Shown here piece by piece: positions 10,232 through 18,841 of a DNA stretch of 64,000 nucleotides. Position 1 is the stretch's first letter; every line of letters begins with the position of its first letter. The position numbers and the translations under genes were made by a program. The DNA lies in NCBI RefSeq assembly GCF_003340475.1, contig NZ_QBKA01000002.1:257501-321500 (forward strand), in the 5' to 3' direction. The notes beneath the pieces are model-generated. The model saw only the letters and a list, made by a program, of their open reading frames with translations, had not been told where the DNA came from and searched no databases. The DNA comes from Alteripontixanthobacter maritimus. GTDB lineage: Bacteria > Pseudomonadota > Alphaproteobacteria > Sphingomonadales > Sphingomonadaceae.

Positions 10232-11229
10232 TGGATGGGAGCTTTCGCCTTTCCCGCCGCGCCGCGATCCTGGGCGCGACCGCAAGTGTTGCAGCCTGCA
10301 AAATGCGCCTGTCCGGACTATTTACGGCGGCCGATACGCATGTGCGCGATTATCCTACAGTGCAGGCTGTGCTGCGCTTCGGCGAGCTTTTATCTGAGCG
10401 AACGGCAGGGCGGCTGGGCCTCAACATGTATGCCGGCGGGCAACTGGGCAACGAGCGCGATACGCTGGAAATCACTACGTTCGGCGGACTGGACTTCAAC
10501 CGCGTCAACCTGGCTCCGCTCAATTCCATCGAACCTTTGACGACAGTGGCAGCACTGCCTTTCCTGTTCGAATCCACCAACCACATGCGCACCACGTTGG
10601 ATGGCGAGATCGGGGAGGAGATCCTCGCCTCCCTGGAACGGCACGGCCTGATCGGCCTGTGCTTCTACGATTCCGGAGCACGCAGTTTCTACAACACGCA
10701 GCGCCCGATCGAAACGCCTGACGATATGCGCGGCCTCAAGCTGCGCGTGCCGGGTTCGGATTTGTATGTGGCGATGGTGAAATCGCTGGGCGCGGATGCA
10801 ACGCCGATGCCGCTCGACGAAGTTTACCAGTCGCTGGCCCAGGGGGTGATCGACGGAGCGGAGAATAATTGGCCGTCCTTCGAAAGCGGCCGCCATTTCG
10901 AGGTCGCACGCTATTACAGCCTGACGCGGCATTTGCTCGCACCCGAAGTGTTCGTGATGTCCAAGGTCAGCTGGGACAAGCTTTCGGCGGCGGACCGGGA
11001 CATCGTGCGGCGCTCGGCAAAGGATTCGGTGCCCTATATGCGCAAACTGTGGGACGCGCAGGTCGCCAGGAGCCGCGCCATCGTGATGCAGTCCGGTGTG
11101 GCCGTGAACGAGGTCGATCCTGCGCCTTTCACCGCGCGGATGACCGGTATGTGGGACGAATTTATCACCACGCCGCAACAACGCGCCTTGGTGGACAAGA
11201 TACTCGCCCAGCGGGAGGGCGGACTATGA
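10231..11229 (+). CDS. dctP: TRAP transporter substrate-binding protein, DctP family
   Basis: A 332-residue binding protein. The N-terminus (SRRAAILGATASVAAC) has a twin-arginine-like motif and a lipobox-like Cys, suggesting Tat or lipoprotein export. The mature protein shows the DctP signature region: FNRVNLAPLN, ALPFLFES, and RGLKLRVPGSDLY, with the conserved Arg that binds the substrate carboxylate, then EVYQSLAQGVIDGAENNW. It delivers carboxylated solutes to the DctQM membrane unit encoded directly downstream. In this locus the substrate is probably a uronate mono- or disaccharide. The gene overlaps its neighbours at both ends (1 and 4 bases). Confidence 0.9.
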   Translation: MDGSFRLSRRAAILGATASVAACKMRLSGLFTAADTHVRDYPTVQAVLRFGELLSERTAGRLGLNMYAGGQLGNERDTLEITTFGGLDFNRVNLAPLNSIEPLTTVAALPFLFESTNHMRTTLDGEIGEEILASLERHGLIGLCFYDSGARSFYNTQRPIETPDDMRGLKLRVPGSDLYVAMVKSLGADATPMPLDEVYQSLAQGVIDGAENNWPSFESGRHFEVARYYSLTRHLLAPEVFVMSKVSWDKLSAADRDIVRRSAKDSVPYMRKLWDAQVARSRAIVMQSGVAVNEVDPAPFTARMTGMWDEFITTPQQRALVDKILAQREGGL

Positions 11230-11696
11230 AGCGGGGGCTTGCCGATCAGGCATCCAGCTTGCTGATAAAGGCAGGTGCGGCGGGTCTGGTGCTGATGACT
11301 GCGGTGGTTGGCTGGCAGGTATTCGGACGGTTCGTTCTGAATTCCAGCCCTTCGTGGTCGGAACAGACGGCCTTGCTGCTGATGATCTGGTACGTATTTT
11401 TCGCCGCCGCCGCCGGTGTGTGGGAGCGGTTCCATATCCGGATCGAAGTGCTGGAGAACCGGCTTACCGAACACAGGCGCAAATGGCTGCGGATTGCGAT
11501 CCATGCCCTCATCGCGGTATTTGGGCTGGTGCTGTGCGTTTATGGCGCGATGCTGGCATGGATGGTCCGCGATTTCGTGATCCCCTCGCTCGGGATTAGC
11601 CGAGCGGTTGCGTATCTGGCGATACCGTTGTCGGGCCTGTTGATCGCACTCTTTTCGCTTGGCCGGATGCATGCCCGCTGGCGGGGTGAACCCTGA
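11226..11696 (+). CDS. dctQ: TRAP transporter small permease, DctQ family
   Basis: The product is 156 residues. The ATG at 11226 overlaps the binding-protein stop (ATGA). Four hydrophobic segments are visible: about residues 13-32, 45-62 with the WSEQTALLLMIWYVFFAAAAG motif split across it (SSPSWSEQTALLLMIWYVFF), 90-110, and 125-145. A conserved RFHIRIEVLENRL loop follows the second helix. DctQ is the small subunit that pairs with DctM and the binding protein. Its stop overlaps the DctM start by one base. Confidence 0.9.
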   Translation: MKRGLADQASSLLIKAGAAGLVLMTAVVGWQVFGRFVLNSSPSWSEQTALLLMIWYVFFAAAAGVWERFHIRIEVLENRLTEHRRKWLRIAIHALIAVFGLVLCVYGAMLAWMVRDFVIPSLGISRAVAYLAIPLSGLLIALFSLGRMHARWRGEP

Positions 11697-12973
11697 TGGA
11701 AATTCTGGTTCTGATGGGCGTTTTGCTGCTGCTTCTAGCGCTTGGCGTGCCGGTCGCTTTCTCGTTGTTTGGCGCGGCTTTGGCGACGTTCCTCGTGATC
11801 GACATTCCGCTGGTGGTGGCGGTCCAGCGGATGGCGGCGGGGATCAGCGTATTCACATTGATGGCGATCCCGTTCTTCATCTTCGCTGGGGACCTGATGT
11901 ACCGTGCGGGTATTGCCGACCGGCTGGTGCGCGTGGCGGATGCGGCTTTCGGACGGGTGCGCGGCGGGCTGGGGCTGGTCGATGTCGGCGCGTCAATGAT
12001 GTTCGGCGCGGTGTCCGGCTCTGCCATCGCCAGCGCCTCGGCCATTGGTTCCACGATGGTGCCGCTGATGGACGAGAAGGGCTATGATCGGGACTATTCC
12101 GTCAATGTAACCGTAACTGCGGCGATTGTCGGGCTGTTGATCCCGCCGTCGCACAACATGATAATCTATGCCGCTGCTTCAGGGGTTGGCGTGTCCATCG
12201 GTGACCTGTTCCTCGCCGGTATAATGCCCGGCCTGCTGACCGGCGCCATGCTGATGCTGACGGCATGGCTGGTCGCGCGAAGCCGCAATTTACCGCGCGG
12301 CGAATTTCCCGGCTGGTACAAGTTCCTGCGTGCCGGCCTGTTCGCCTTGCCCGGCGTGATGACCGCCGTAATCATCATGGGCGGCATTTTGAGCGGAGTG
12401 TTCACCGCCACCGAAAGCTCTGCCATCGCAGTTATCTATACGGCCCTGGTCGGCACCTTCGTGTATCGCAATCTGGGCTGGAGCGGGTTCTGGGAAGCGG
12501 CGCAAAAGTCGGTCCGCACGGCGTCCATGGTGCTGTTCATAATCGCTGCGGCAACCGCGTTCGGTTTCGCGCTGGCCCTGCTGGAAGTGCCGGCTGCATT
12601 GGCTTCCCTGATCGGAGTCATGACGGACAATCCGATCCTCACATTGCTGATCATCAACGTGATGTTGCTGATGCTTGGTACCTTCATGGATATGGCGCCG
12701 CTGATCGTGATCACCACCCCGATTTTCTTGCCGGTGGTGATGGCAACGGGCGTCGATCCAGTGCATTTCGGAATTATACTGATGCTGAACCTGGGTATCG
12801 GACTAGTCACACCGCCGGTGGGTTCCGTCCTGTTTGTCGGCTCTGCCGTGGGGGGAATACCTGTGGCGACCCTGGTGAAGACGATCTGGCCGTTTTACTT
12901 CACCTTGCTCGCTGCGCTGGTCATCGTGACGTTCGTGCCGGAATTGTCGCTGGCATTGCCGCGCGCATTCTGA
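11696..12973 (+). CDS. dctM: TRAP transporter large permease, DctM family
   Basis: A 425-residue, highly hydrophobic protein with about a dozen membrane segments. Family motifs are visible: LALGVPVAFSLFGAA at the N-terminus, FTLMAIPFFIFAGDLMYRAGI, GASMMFGAVSGSAIASASAIG, ITAAIVGLLIPPSHNMIIYA-type loop, FTATESSAIAVIYTALVG, and MDMAPLIVITTPIFLPV near the end. It is the channel subunit that uses a sodium or proton gradient. It ends the four-gene run of hydratase-like protein and DctPQM; the LacI regulator gene begins 39 bases later on the same strand. Confidence 0.93.
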   Translation: MEILVLMGVLLLLLALGVPVAFSLFGAALATFLVIDIPLVVAVQRMAAGISVFTLMAIPFFIFAGDLMYRAGIADRLVRVADAAFGRVRGGLGLVDVGASMMFGAVSGSAIASASAIGSTMVPLMDEKGYDRDYSVNVTVTAAIVGLLIPPSHNMIIYAAASGVGVSIGDLFLAGIMPGLLTGAMLMLTAWLVARSRNLPRGEFPGWYKFLRAGLFALPGVMTAVIIMGGILSGVFTATESSAIAVIYTALVGTFVYRNLGWSGFWEAAQKSVRTASMVLFIIAAATAFGFALALLEVPAALASLIGVMTDNPILTLLIINVMLLMLGTFMDMAPLIVITTPIFLPVVMATGVDPVHFGIILMLNLGIGLVTPPVGSVLFVGSAVGGIPVATLVKTIWPFYFTLLAALVIVTFVPELSLALPRAF

Positions 12974-13012
12974 CCCTTTTCCCGGCTATCCCAATAGGGC
13001 TATGGGTCCCGC

Positions 13013-14035
13013 ATGGCAGACAAGGGCAATCCGACGATCAACGATGTGGCCCGGTTGGCCGAAGTGTCCAAGAAAACGGTCAGCCGCGTCATCAACAACT
13101 CCCCGCTGCTAAGCGAAAAGACCCGTGAGCACGTCCAGTCCGTAATTGCGGATATCGGCTATGTTCCCAACCCGCAGGCCCGCGCGCTGGCGCTGCGGCG
13201 CAATTTCATCATTGCCGCCGTGCACGACAACCCGAACGCGCAATTCCTGGTGAAAGTGCAACAGGGTGTGCTGGAAGCGCTGGAAGGTACCGCATTCGGA
13301 TTGATGGTGCAGCCGGTCGACCGCGAAAGCCCGACCATAGCCGAGGATTTACGCGCCTTTATCGAACGCCAACGGCCCTATGGCATCGTCCTGTTGCCGC
13401 CTATTTCAGAGAATGACGAGCTGGCGAAGGTGTGCCGTGATGCGGGGTGCAAATATGTCCGCATGGCATCCGTCGCGCTGGACGAACCGGACAGGATGGT
13501 CACATCCAACGACCGAGAAGCCGTGCGCGAGGCGGTGAGTTACATCGCGGGCAAGGGTCACAAGCGCATTGCCCTGATCGAAGGCCGCAGCAACTCCCGC
13601 TCTGCCATCGAGCGACGGCTGGGTTATGAAGAAGCGCTGGCGGCGGCCAACTTGGAAGTGCGCACCGAACTTATCGAACAGGGCGGTTACACGTTCGAGT
13701 CCGGCATGGAAGCTGCCACCAAACTTCTGGAAGCAGCGACCCGCCCCACCGCAATCTTTGCCTCGAACGATGAAATGGCCGTGGGTGCGCTGATCGCCGC
13801 TCGGCGCAAGGGCATCGAAGTGCCGCGCGGCCTTTCCATCGCGGGCTTCGACGATACGCCGCTGTCCAACCATGTCTGGCCGCCGCTTACCACCGTTCGC
13901 TGGCCCATATCCGATATGGCGCGGATCGCGGCGTGCAAGCTAATTGCCGGGCCTGAAGATGCGCCGGTCGCTGAAACCCTGCTGCCGTCGGTGCTGGTAA
14001 AACGCGACTCGGTCGGTCCGCCACCGCAGGATTGA
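13013..14035 (+). CDS. LacI-family transcriptional regulator
   Basis: A 340-residue LacI/GalR protein. The N-terminal helix-turn-helix reads TINDVARLAEVSKKTVSRVI, followed by the hinge region (GYVPNPQARALALRR). The remainder is a periplasmic-binding-protein-like sensor domain with IFASNDEMAVGALIAARRKG and the SIAGFDDTPLSNHVWPPLTTV C-terminal signature. It probably represses the locus and is released by a breakdown intermediate such as KDG or a uronate. Operator-like sites with a shared CACCGGT core lie before the divergent receptor and lyase operons and just downstream of this gene, before the isomerase. Confidence 0.92.
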   Translation: MADKGNPTINDVARLAEVSKKTVSRVINNSPLLSEKTREHVQSVIADIGYVPNPQARALALRRNFIIAAVHDNPNAQFLVKVQQGVLEALEGTAFGLMVQPVDRESPTIAEDLRAFIERQRPYGIVLLPPISENDELAKVCRDAGCKYVRMASVALDEPDRMVTSNDREAVREAVSYIAGKGHKRIALIEGRSNSRSAIERRLGYEEALAAANLEVRTELIEQGGYTFESGMEAATKLLEAATRPTAIFASNDEMAVGALIAARRKGIEVPRGLSIAGFDDTPLSNHVWPPLTTVRWPISDMARIAACKLIAGPEDAPVAETLLPSVLVKRDSVGPPPQD

Positions 14036-14079
14036 AAGGCTATAAACGACGGGCTGCGATCCGCGCTTGCATCGTTAAA

Positions 14080-14093
14080 TGACACCGGTTACC
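14080..14093. promoter_or_regulatory. operator-like site TGACACCGGTTACC upstream of isomerase
   Basis: The left half TGACACCGG is perfect relative to the palindrome TGACACCGGTGTCA. Thirteen of its 14 bases match the minus-strand reading of the site at 6467. It lies 74 bases before the isomerase ATG, where a repressor of the isomerase-kduD-lyase operon would bind. Confidence 0.55.
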
Positions 14094-14167
14094 TTACGTT
14101 TCGAACAAACGCGCAATCCGGTCGGCCGGAACCGGCGCGACGTATCAACCGGGGAAAGCGAGATTTC

Positions 14168-14800
14168 ATGAAAATTGCTCTTATCAACGAGAACAGCCAG
14201 GCCGCGAAAAATGGCATTATCCACGATGCGCTGACTTCGGTCGTCGAACCGTTGGGGCACGAAGTCCACAATTACGGGATGTATACCGCCGACGATGGCG
14301 CGCAGGTTACATACCCGATGGTCGGGCTGCTGACCGGTATTCTTCTCAACTCAGGGGCAGCCGATTTTGTAGTGACCGGCTGCGGGACGGGGTCCGGTTC
14401 GATGCTGGCCGCCAATGCGATGCCGGGCGTGTTCTGCGGCCTGGTAATCGACCCGACCGATGCCTTCCTATTCGCGCAGATCAACGACGGAAACGCCATC
14501 GCGATGCCTTATGCCAAGGGCTTCGGCTGGGCGGCAGAGCTGAACCTGCAGGATTGCTATCGCAAGCTGTTCGAAGGTGAGAGCGGGGTAGGCTATCCCA
14601 AGGAGCGCGCCGCGATCATGAAGAAAAATCGCGGAGTTTTGGCCGACTTGAAGAAGGCTACCTGCCACGACATGCTGACCGTCCTGAAGAATGTCGATCA
14701 GGAGCTCCTGAAATCCGCCATCGCGGGTGAGAAATTCGCCGACCAGTTCTACGCCAATTCGCAGGACGAGGCGATCAGCGACTATCTTCGCAGCGTCTGA
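14168..14800 (+). CDS. RpiB/LacAB-family isomerase, probable DHU isomerase
   Basis: A 210-residue RpiB/LacA/LacB-fold protein. The motif TGCGTGSGSMLAANAMPGVF matches the phosphate-loop and active-site region of the family, and an RpiB-like N-terminus (MKIALINENSQAAKNGII) is present. Some members (streptococcal DhuI) are known to convert 4-deoxy-5-hexosulose uronate to its 2,5-diketo isomer, in place of KduI. The next gene is a KduD-type dehydrogenase that would use that product, and no KduI is present, so the same function is likely here. The family also includes ribose-5-phosphate and galactose-6-phosphate isomerases, so substrate assignment is inferred from context. Confidence 0.72.
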   Translation: MKIALINENSQAAKNGIIHDALTSVVEPLGHEVHNYGMYTADDGAQVTYPMVGLLTGILLNSGAADFVVTGCGTGSGSMLAANAMPGVFCGLVIDPTDAFLFAQINDGNAIAMPYAKGFGWAAELNLQDCYRKLFEGESGVGYPKERAAIMKKNRGVLADLKKATCHDMLTVLKNVDQELLKSAIAGEKFADQFYANSQDEAISDYLRSV

Positions 14801-14861
14801 CGGCCTCCGTCCGGCTATGGACCGCGCATCTGAGATTACCTGACACCGACAAGGAAACATC

Positions 14862-15620
14862 ATGACACGCAACCCGTTCGATCTTTCGGGCAAAGTCGCG
14901 CTCGTAACAGGAGCCAACACCGGCATCGGGCAGGGGATTGCCGTCGCGCTGGCCAATGCAGGCGCGGATGTGGTGCTGACCGCACGCCGGGATCCTTCCG
15001 AAACGCGCGCGCTGGTGGAAGCTGCCGGTGTGCGCGCTCATGTGGTCATGGCGGACCTTTCTTCCATCGAACCATGCCAGCGGATCGTGGACGAGACAAT
15101 GGGAGCGTTCGGCAGGCTGGACGTGCTGGTCAATAATGCCGGGATAATCCGGCGTAGCGACGCGCTGGAATTTAGCGAGGACGACTGGGACGCGGTGCTC
15201 GACACCAATTTGAAAGTGCTGTTCTTCCTCTGTCAGGCTGCGGGCAGGCACATGGCCGCGCATGATGGTGGCAGCATCATCAACATTGCTTCCATGCTGA
15301 CTTTCCAGGGCGGCGTTCGCGTAGCGAGCTATACCGCTTCCAAGAGTGGGGTGGGTGGGCTGACAAAGCTGCTCGCAAATGAATGGGCGGCCAAAGGCAT
15401 CAATGTGAATGCTATCGCGCCGGGCTACATCGCGACCAACAACACTGCCGCCCTGCAGGACGATGCCGATCGCAACCGCCAGATACTGGAGCGGATTCCG
15501 GCAGGGCGCTGGGGCGAACCCGGCGACATCGGCGGAGCGGCGGTGTTCCTCGCGTCAGATGCTGCGAAATATGTGCAGGGTCATATCCTCGCCGTCGATG
15601 GCGGATGGCTGGCGCGCTAA
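14862..15620 (+). CDS. kduD: 2-keto-3-deoxygluconate-forming dehydrogenase (SDR family)
   Basis: A 252-residue short-chain dehydrogenase. The nucleotide site is TGANTGIGQGIA near residue 17. The catalytic residues are Ser in NIASMLTFQGG and the YTASKSG Tyr-Lys pair. NNAGIIRR and LTFQGGVRVASYTASK are characteristic of KduD-type enzymes, which reduce 2,5-diketo-3-deoxygluconate to KDG with NAD(P)H. AAGGAA lies eight bases before the ATG. The stop overlaps the start of the lyase gene by one base, and the isomerase gene is 61 bases upstream, so the three genes form an operon. KDG would then be used by the kinase at 3666-4697. Confidence 0.85.
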   Translation: MTRNPFDLSGKVALVTGANTGIGQGIAVALANAGADVVLTARRDPSETRALVEAAGVRAHVVMADLSSIEPCQRIVDETMGAFGRLDVLVNNAGIIRRSDALEFSEDDWDAVLDTNLKVLFFLCQAAGRHMAAHDGGSIINIASMLTFQGGVRVASYTASKSGVGGLTKLLANEWAAKGINVNAIAPGYIATNNTAALQDDADRNRQILERIPAGRWGEPGDIGGAAVFLASDAAKYVQGHILAVDGGWLAR

Positions 15621-16876
15621 TGGCTGGCGGCCTTTTACGCGCGTTCGGGATTGCCTGCCTGATCGCAGGTTCGAACTTCGGTTTGGGAGCCGCTTCGGCG
15701 CAGGATGCCCCATCCCCGGCCCCGGCTCCTTCCCCATCCCCATCCCCGCAATGCCGCGGCAGCGCAGGCTACGCCGCCGATTTCGACGGCCGCCGCACGT
15801 TCCTCTGGCGTCCTGATTGGCTGCACGGGATAAAGGCCGCGGCGGCAGCGGACCCTGAAATTGCGAAAGGCATTCGCAGCGCCGCGGAAAGCGCGCTCGC
15901 CAGCGGTCCTTACAGCGTGACCGACAAGACGAAACTTCCGCCGGGTGCGTCCGCCAATGATTACGTTTCCATCGGCCCTTATTGGTGGCCCGATCCGAAA
16001 AAGAAAGACGGTCTGCCCTATATCCGCAAGGATGGGGAGGTTAACCCCGAGCGCGACGGACCGGAATTCGACAAGGACCGACTTCGAAACCTGGCCAACG
16101 CTGTGCGCGATCTGGCCGTGGGTCATTATGTTACGGGAGAAGAGCGTTACGCGCGCCATGCCGCTTTGTTGTTGCGGACATGGTTCATCACCCCGGCCAC
16201 GCGGATGAACCCCAGTTTCGCTTTTGCGCAGGGCATCCCGGGCAAGGTCGCGGGACGCGGCGAGGGCATCATCGAAGCATCGCATTTGTCCACGATCGTG
16301 GAAGCGGCCGGCCTGCTGGAACCCACAGACGTGCTGTCGCCAGACGAACATAACGCGCTTCGCGCATGGTACCGTGATTTCGTGGTCTGGATGGCAACCA
16401 GCGAGAACGGTGAAGACGAGATGCGTAAAGCCAACAATCACGGCCTGTTCTACGATTTCTACCTCGCTCACTTCGCTCTGTTCGCAGGTGCCGAAAACGC
16501 CGCGGAAAATGTGGCGAAGGCGTTTCCGGAATATCGGCTCGGCCGGCAGATGGACCGGCAGGGGCGCTTCATTGCAGAGTTAAAGCGCACGCGAAGTTGG
16601 CACTATTCGGTTTACGCGGTCGAGGCTGCGGCACGGCTGGCGACGATCGCGGAATGCGTGGGCCTCGATCTATGGACAACTCGGCTGGAGGATGGACGCG
16701 GGCTGGATACGGCGCGCCAGTTCCTCGCGCGCTATGCGGCGGACCCTGCAAGCTGGCCGTTTCCGGATAGTGACCTCGACCGCGGGCGGATCGAGCGGAT
16801 GCGCGCCGAGTATGCCGAATTGGCCGCCCTGTTTCCAGACGCGGCACAGGACATGACGCTCGCGGCCCTGCCATAA
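15620..16876 (+). CDS. alginate-lyase-family polysaccharide lyase, secreted
   Basis: The ATG at 15620 shares one base with the KduD stop and gives 418 residues. A signal peptide ends at AASAQ and a short Pro-Ser-Ala linker (coded by CCCCAT-like hexamers at 15708-15752) precedes the catalytic part. The SIGPYWWPDP motif, NPSFAFAQGIPGKVAGRGEG, and the KANNHGLFYDFY segment (Asn-His pair) followed by RTRSWHYSVYAVEAAARLA match the alpha-helical toroid alginate-lyase domain. These enzymes cleave polyuronates by beta-elimination in the periplasm or outside. I would guess the PL38-like group, which includes glucuronan and alginate lyases, but family and substrate need a search. Confidence 0.8.
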   Translation: MAGGLLRAFGIACLIAGSNFGLGAASAQDAPSPAPAPSPSPSPQCRGSAGYAADFDGRRTFLWRPDWLHGIKAAAAADPEIAKGIRSAAESALASGPYSVTDKTKLPPGASANDYVSIGPYWWPDPKKKDGLPYIRKDGEVNPERDGPEFDKDRLRNLANAVRDLAVGHYVTGEERYARHAALLLRTWFITPATRMNPSFAFAQGIPGKVAGRGEGIIEASHLSTIVEAAGLLEPTDVLSPDEHNALRAWYRDFVVWMATSENGEDEMRKANNHGLFYDFYLAHFALFAGAENAAENVAKAFPEYRLGRQMDRQGRFIAELKRTRSWHYSVYAVEAAARLATIAECVGLDLWTTRLEDGRGLDTARQFLARYAADPASWPFPDSDLDRGRIERMRAEYAELAALFPDAAQDMTLAALP

Positions 16877-16892
16877 GTCGCGACATGCAGAT

Positions 16893-17573
16893 CTAAACGC
16901 CGTATATTTTCAGGAATGCGTCGACGGCGTTGTCGACCCGTTTGATGGCTGCCGCTTCATCCACCGTTCCGGCGAAGCGGCGTTCCAGATCGCCAAGCCC
17001 CTTGACCATGGAGGCGAGCTGTTCTGCGGCGGTATCGGGATCGTCGACTACCAGTTCTCCCCGATCGGCTGCGCGGGCGATCAGGCCGGACAAAGCGCTG
17101 TGCATCCGGCGGGGGCCGGCATCCAGAAATGCGATGCCGAGTTCCGGTTCCCGTTCGGTCTCGGCGGCGATCCGGTGTTCGAAGCGGATCATCTGCGGGC
17201 GTGCGAGGAAGGCCAGCATTGCATGCCCAAACGCCACCAGCCGCTCGCGCAGCGGGCCGCTATGGTCGTCGAACAAAAGGTGGCTTCGCATCTTCTCACA
17301 TTCGGCTTCCACAGCGGCGCTGAACAAGGCGCGCTTGTTGCCGAAGTGGTTGTAGACCGTGACCTTGGATACATCCGCGTCTGCCGCAATGCGCTCGATC
17401 GAGCTGTCGCCATAGCCATGTTCGAAAAACGAATGCGAGGCGGCGGAAATGATGGCGGCGCGTTTGGCAAGGTCGGTCGGGCGGCCACTGCGCCGTTCGA
17501 TATCCTTGTATTCGGACCCGTCGGATTCGACTTTGCCCGAACCAGTTCCAATCGATCCAACCTTACTTGACAA
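16893..17573 (-). CDS. TetR-family transcriptional regulator
   Basis: A 226-residue TetR protein. After a polar N-terminal tail of about 30 residues, the helix-turn-helix region reads FFEHGYGDSSIERIAADADV then SKVTVYNHFGNKRALF. The C-terminal ligand domain ends in VDNAVDAFLKIYG. The start is a TTG at 17573; no ATG is available in frame before the DNA-binding domain, so the true start could lie slightly downstream at another rare codon. It is divergent from a drug- or lipid-type ABC exporter operon and probably represses it. Confidence 0.85.
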   Translation of the reverse strand: MSSKVGSIGTGSGKVESDGSEYKDIERRSGRPTDLAKRAAIISAASHSFFEHGYGDSSIERIAADADVSKVTVYNHFGNKRALFSAAVEAECEKMRSHLLFDDHSGPLRERLVAFGHAMLAFLARPQMIRFEHRIAAETEREPELGIAFLDAGPRRMHSALSGLIARAADRGELVVDDPDTAAEQLASMVKGLGDLERRFAGTVDEAAAIKRVDNAVDAFLKIYGV

Positions 17574-17575
17574 AG

Positions 17576-17591
17576 TGAACTCACCCGTTCA
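17576..17591. promoter_or_regulatory. TetR operator candidate TGAAC-N6-GTTCA
   Basis: A perfect five-base inverted repeat with a six-base spacer sits in the divergent region just upstream of the TetR start. It partly overlaps the spacer of a possible promoter for the exporter (TTGACA at 17567-17572). Position and symmetry fit autoregulation plus control of the exporter, but the arms are short. Confidence 0.4.
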
Positions 17592-17704
17592 GTTAAACGC
17601 CAGCGTTCAATATCGACCGTGCGGCAGACTTGCGCAACCCCGTGTTGCCGATCGCCGTTTCGGTAGCCGAGGTGGAAAGGCGGAACATCGATGGGCCTGC
17701 CGGG

Positions 17705-18841
17705 ATGACCTGGATCGCGATCCGCATGCTGACGGGCGACAGGCAGAAGTTCTACGGGCTTCTGTTCGGCATCGCCTTTTCCACTCTGCTTATCACCCAG
17801 CAGCTGACGATTTTCGTCAATCTGATCGAACGCGGCGCGAGCGGCGCGTATAATGTGGCAACTGCAGATATTTGGGTGATGGACCCGGTCAGCCGCACCA
17901 CCGATGTGAATTTTCCGCTACCCGCAACTGCGCTCGACAAGGTGCGCGGAGTGCCCGGCGTGTCTTGGGCCGTACCGCATCTGCGTGCAGGGGCCTCGGT
18001 CCGGACGGCAGATGGCGACCTGGAAGGGGTAACGGTGATTGGGGTGGACGATGCCACGCTGATCGGTTTGCCCAAGAGCATGGTGGAAGGCGATTTCGCA
18101 GCGCTCGACAACCCTGATGCAGTGTTGATCGACGATGTCGGCGCGACGCGCATGTTCCCGCCGGAGATTTCTCCGATAGGGCAACGTCTGGAACTGAACG
18201 ACCGCCGTGCCATCATCAGCGGGATCGTCGATGCGATCCCCAGCTTCACCAGTCAGGTGGTGCTCTACACCCGCTATTCCCGCGCACTCGGATATGTCCC
18301 CGGTACCCGCAACCGGATGAGCTTCGTGCTGGTGAAAGCGGTGGATGGCGTGCCGCCCGAAGCTTTGACGCAGCGTATCACGCAAGCAACCGGCCTGCGC
18401 GCCCGCACCCGTGACGAATTCGCGCGCGACGGGGTGGACTTCATCATCGAGAACACCGGTATTCCGCTCAATTTCGGGATTACCGTGGCGCTCGGCTTCA
18501 TTGTCGGTGTGGCTATCGTCGGCCTGACCTTCAGCCTATTCATTCGCGACAATATCAAGCAGTTCGGCGCGCTGAAGGCGATTGGCGTGACCAATGCCAA
18601 GATCCGCCGGATGGTTGCCGCGCAAGCGGGGCTGGTGGGCCTGATCGGATACGGGCTGGGCGTGCTGGGCACGATCGCGTTCATCCAGGGGTTTTCCGCG
18701 AACCCGACCTTCAAGGGCTTCTATATTCCGTGGCAGGTGCCGCTTATCAGCCTGGTTGCGGTGGCCATTATCCTCGCGCTGACCGGCTGGTTGGCGCTGC
18801 GCAGCGTACTGAAGACCGAACCGGCGGCGGTGTTCCGGTGA
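17705..18841 (+). CDS. ABC exporter permease, FtsX/MacB-DevC type
   Basis: The permease has an N-terminal helix (FYGLLFGIAFSTLLITQQLT), a large periplasmic domain of about 220 residues, and three C-terminal helices of the FtsX fold with the NIKQFGALKAIGVTNAKIRRM coupling segment (cut here to QFGALKAIGVTNAKIRRM). It resembles DevC of DevBCA exporters, which work with a membrane-fusion protein and TolC. I chose the ATG at 17705 (MTWIAIRML), which gives 378 residues; the frame stays open to a TTG at 17630 and a GTG at 17672 that follow no better ribosome site. Its stop overlaps the ATPase start (GTGA). Confidence 0.85.
   Translation: MTWIAIRMLTGDRQKFYGLLFGIAFSTLLITQQLTIFVNLIERGASGAYNVATADIWVMDPVSRTTDVNFPLPATALDKVRGVPGVSWAVPHLRAGASVRTADGDLEGVTVIGVDDATLIGLPKSMVEGDFAALDNPDAVLIDDVGATRMFPPEISPIGQRLELNDRRAIISGIVDAIPSFTSQVVLYTRYSRALGYVPGTRNRMSFVLVKAVDGVPPEALTQRITQATGLRARTRDEFARDGVDFIIENTGIPLNFGITVALGFIVGVAIVGLTFSLFIRDNIKQFGALKAIGVTNAKIRRMVAAQAGLVGLIGYGLGVLGTIAFIQGFSANPTFKGFYIPWQVPLISLVAVAIILALTGWLALRSVLKTEPAAVFR

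Noticed and set aside
10390-11181. Minus-strand frame of 263 codons opposite the TRAP binding-protein gene
   Set aside because: High-GC shadow frame rich in His and Arg; the plus-strand DctP is clearly the coding strand.
12980-13000. Possible hairpin between dctM and the LacI gene
   Set aside because: Arms are three bases only and no T-tract follows.
14841-14854. TGACACCG half-site before kduD
   Set aside because: Only the left half matches the operator pattern and it runs into the ribosome site of kduD; probably chance or a decayed site.
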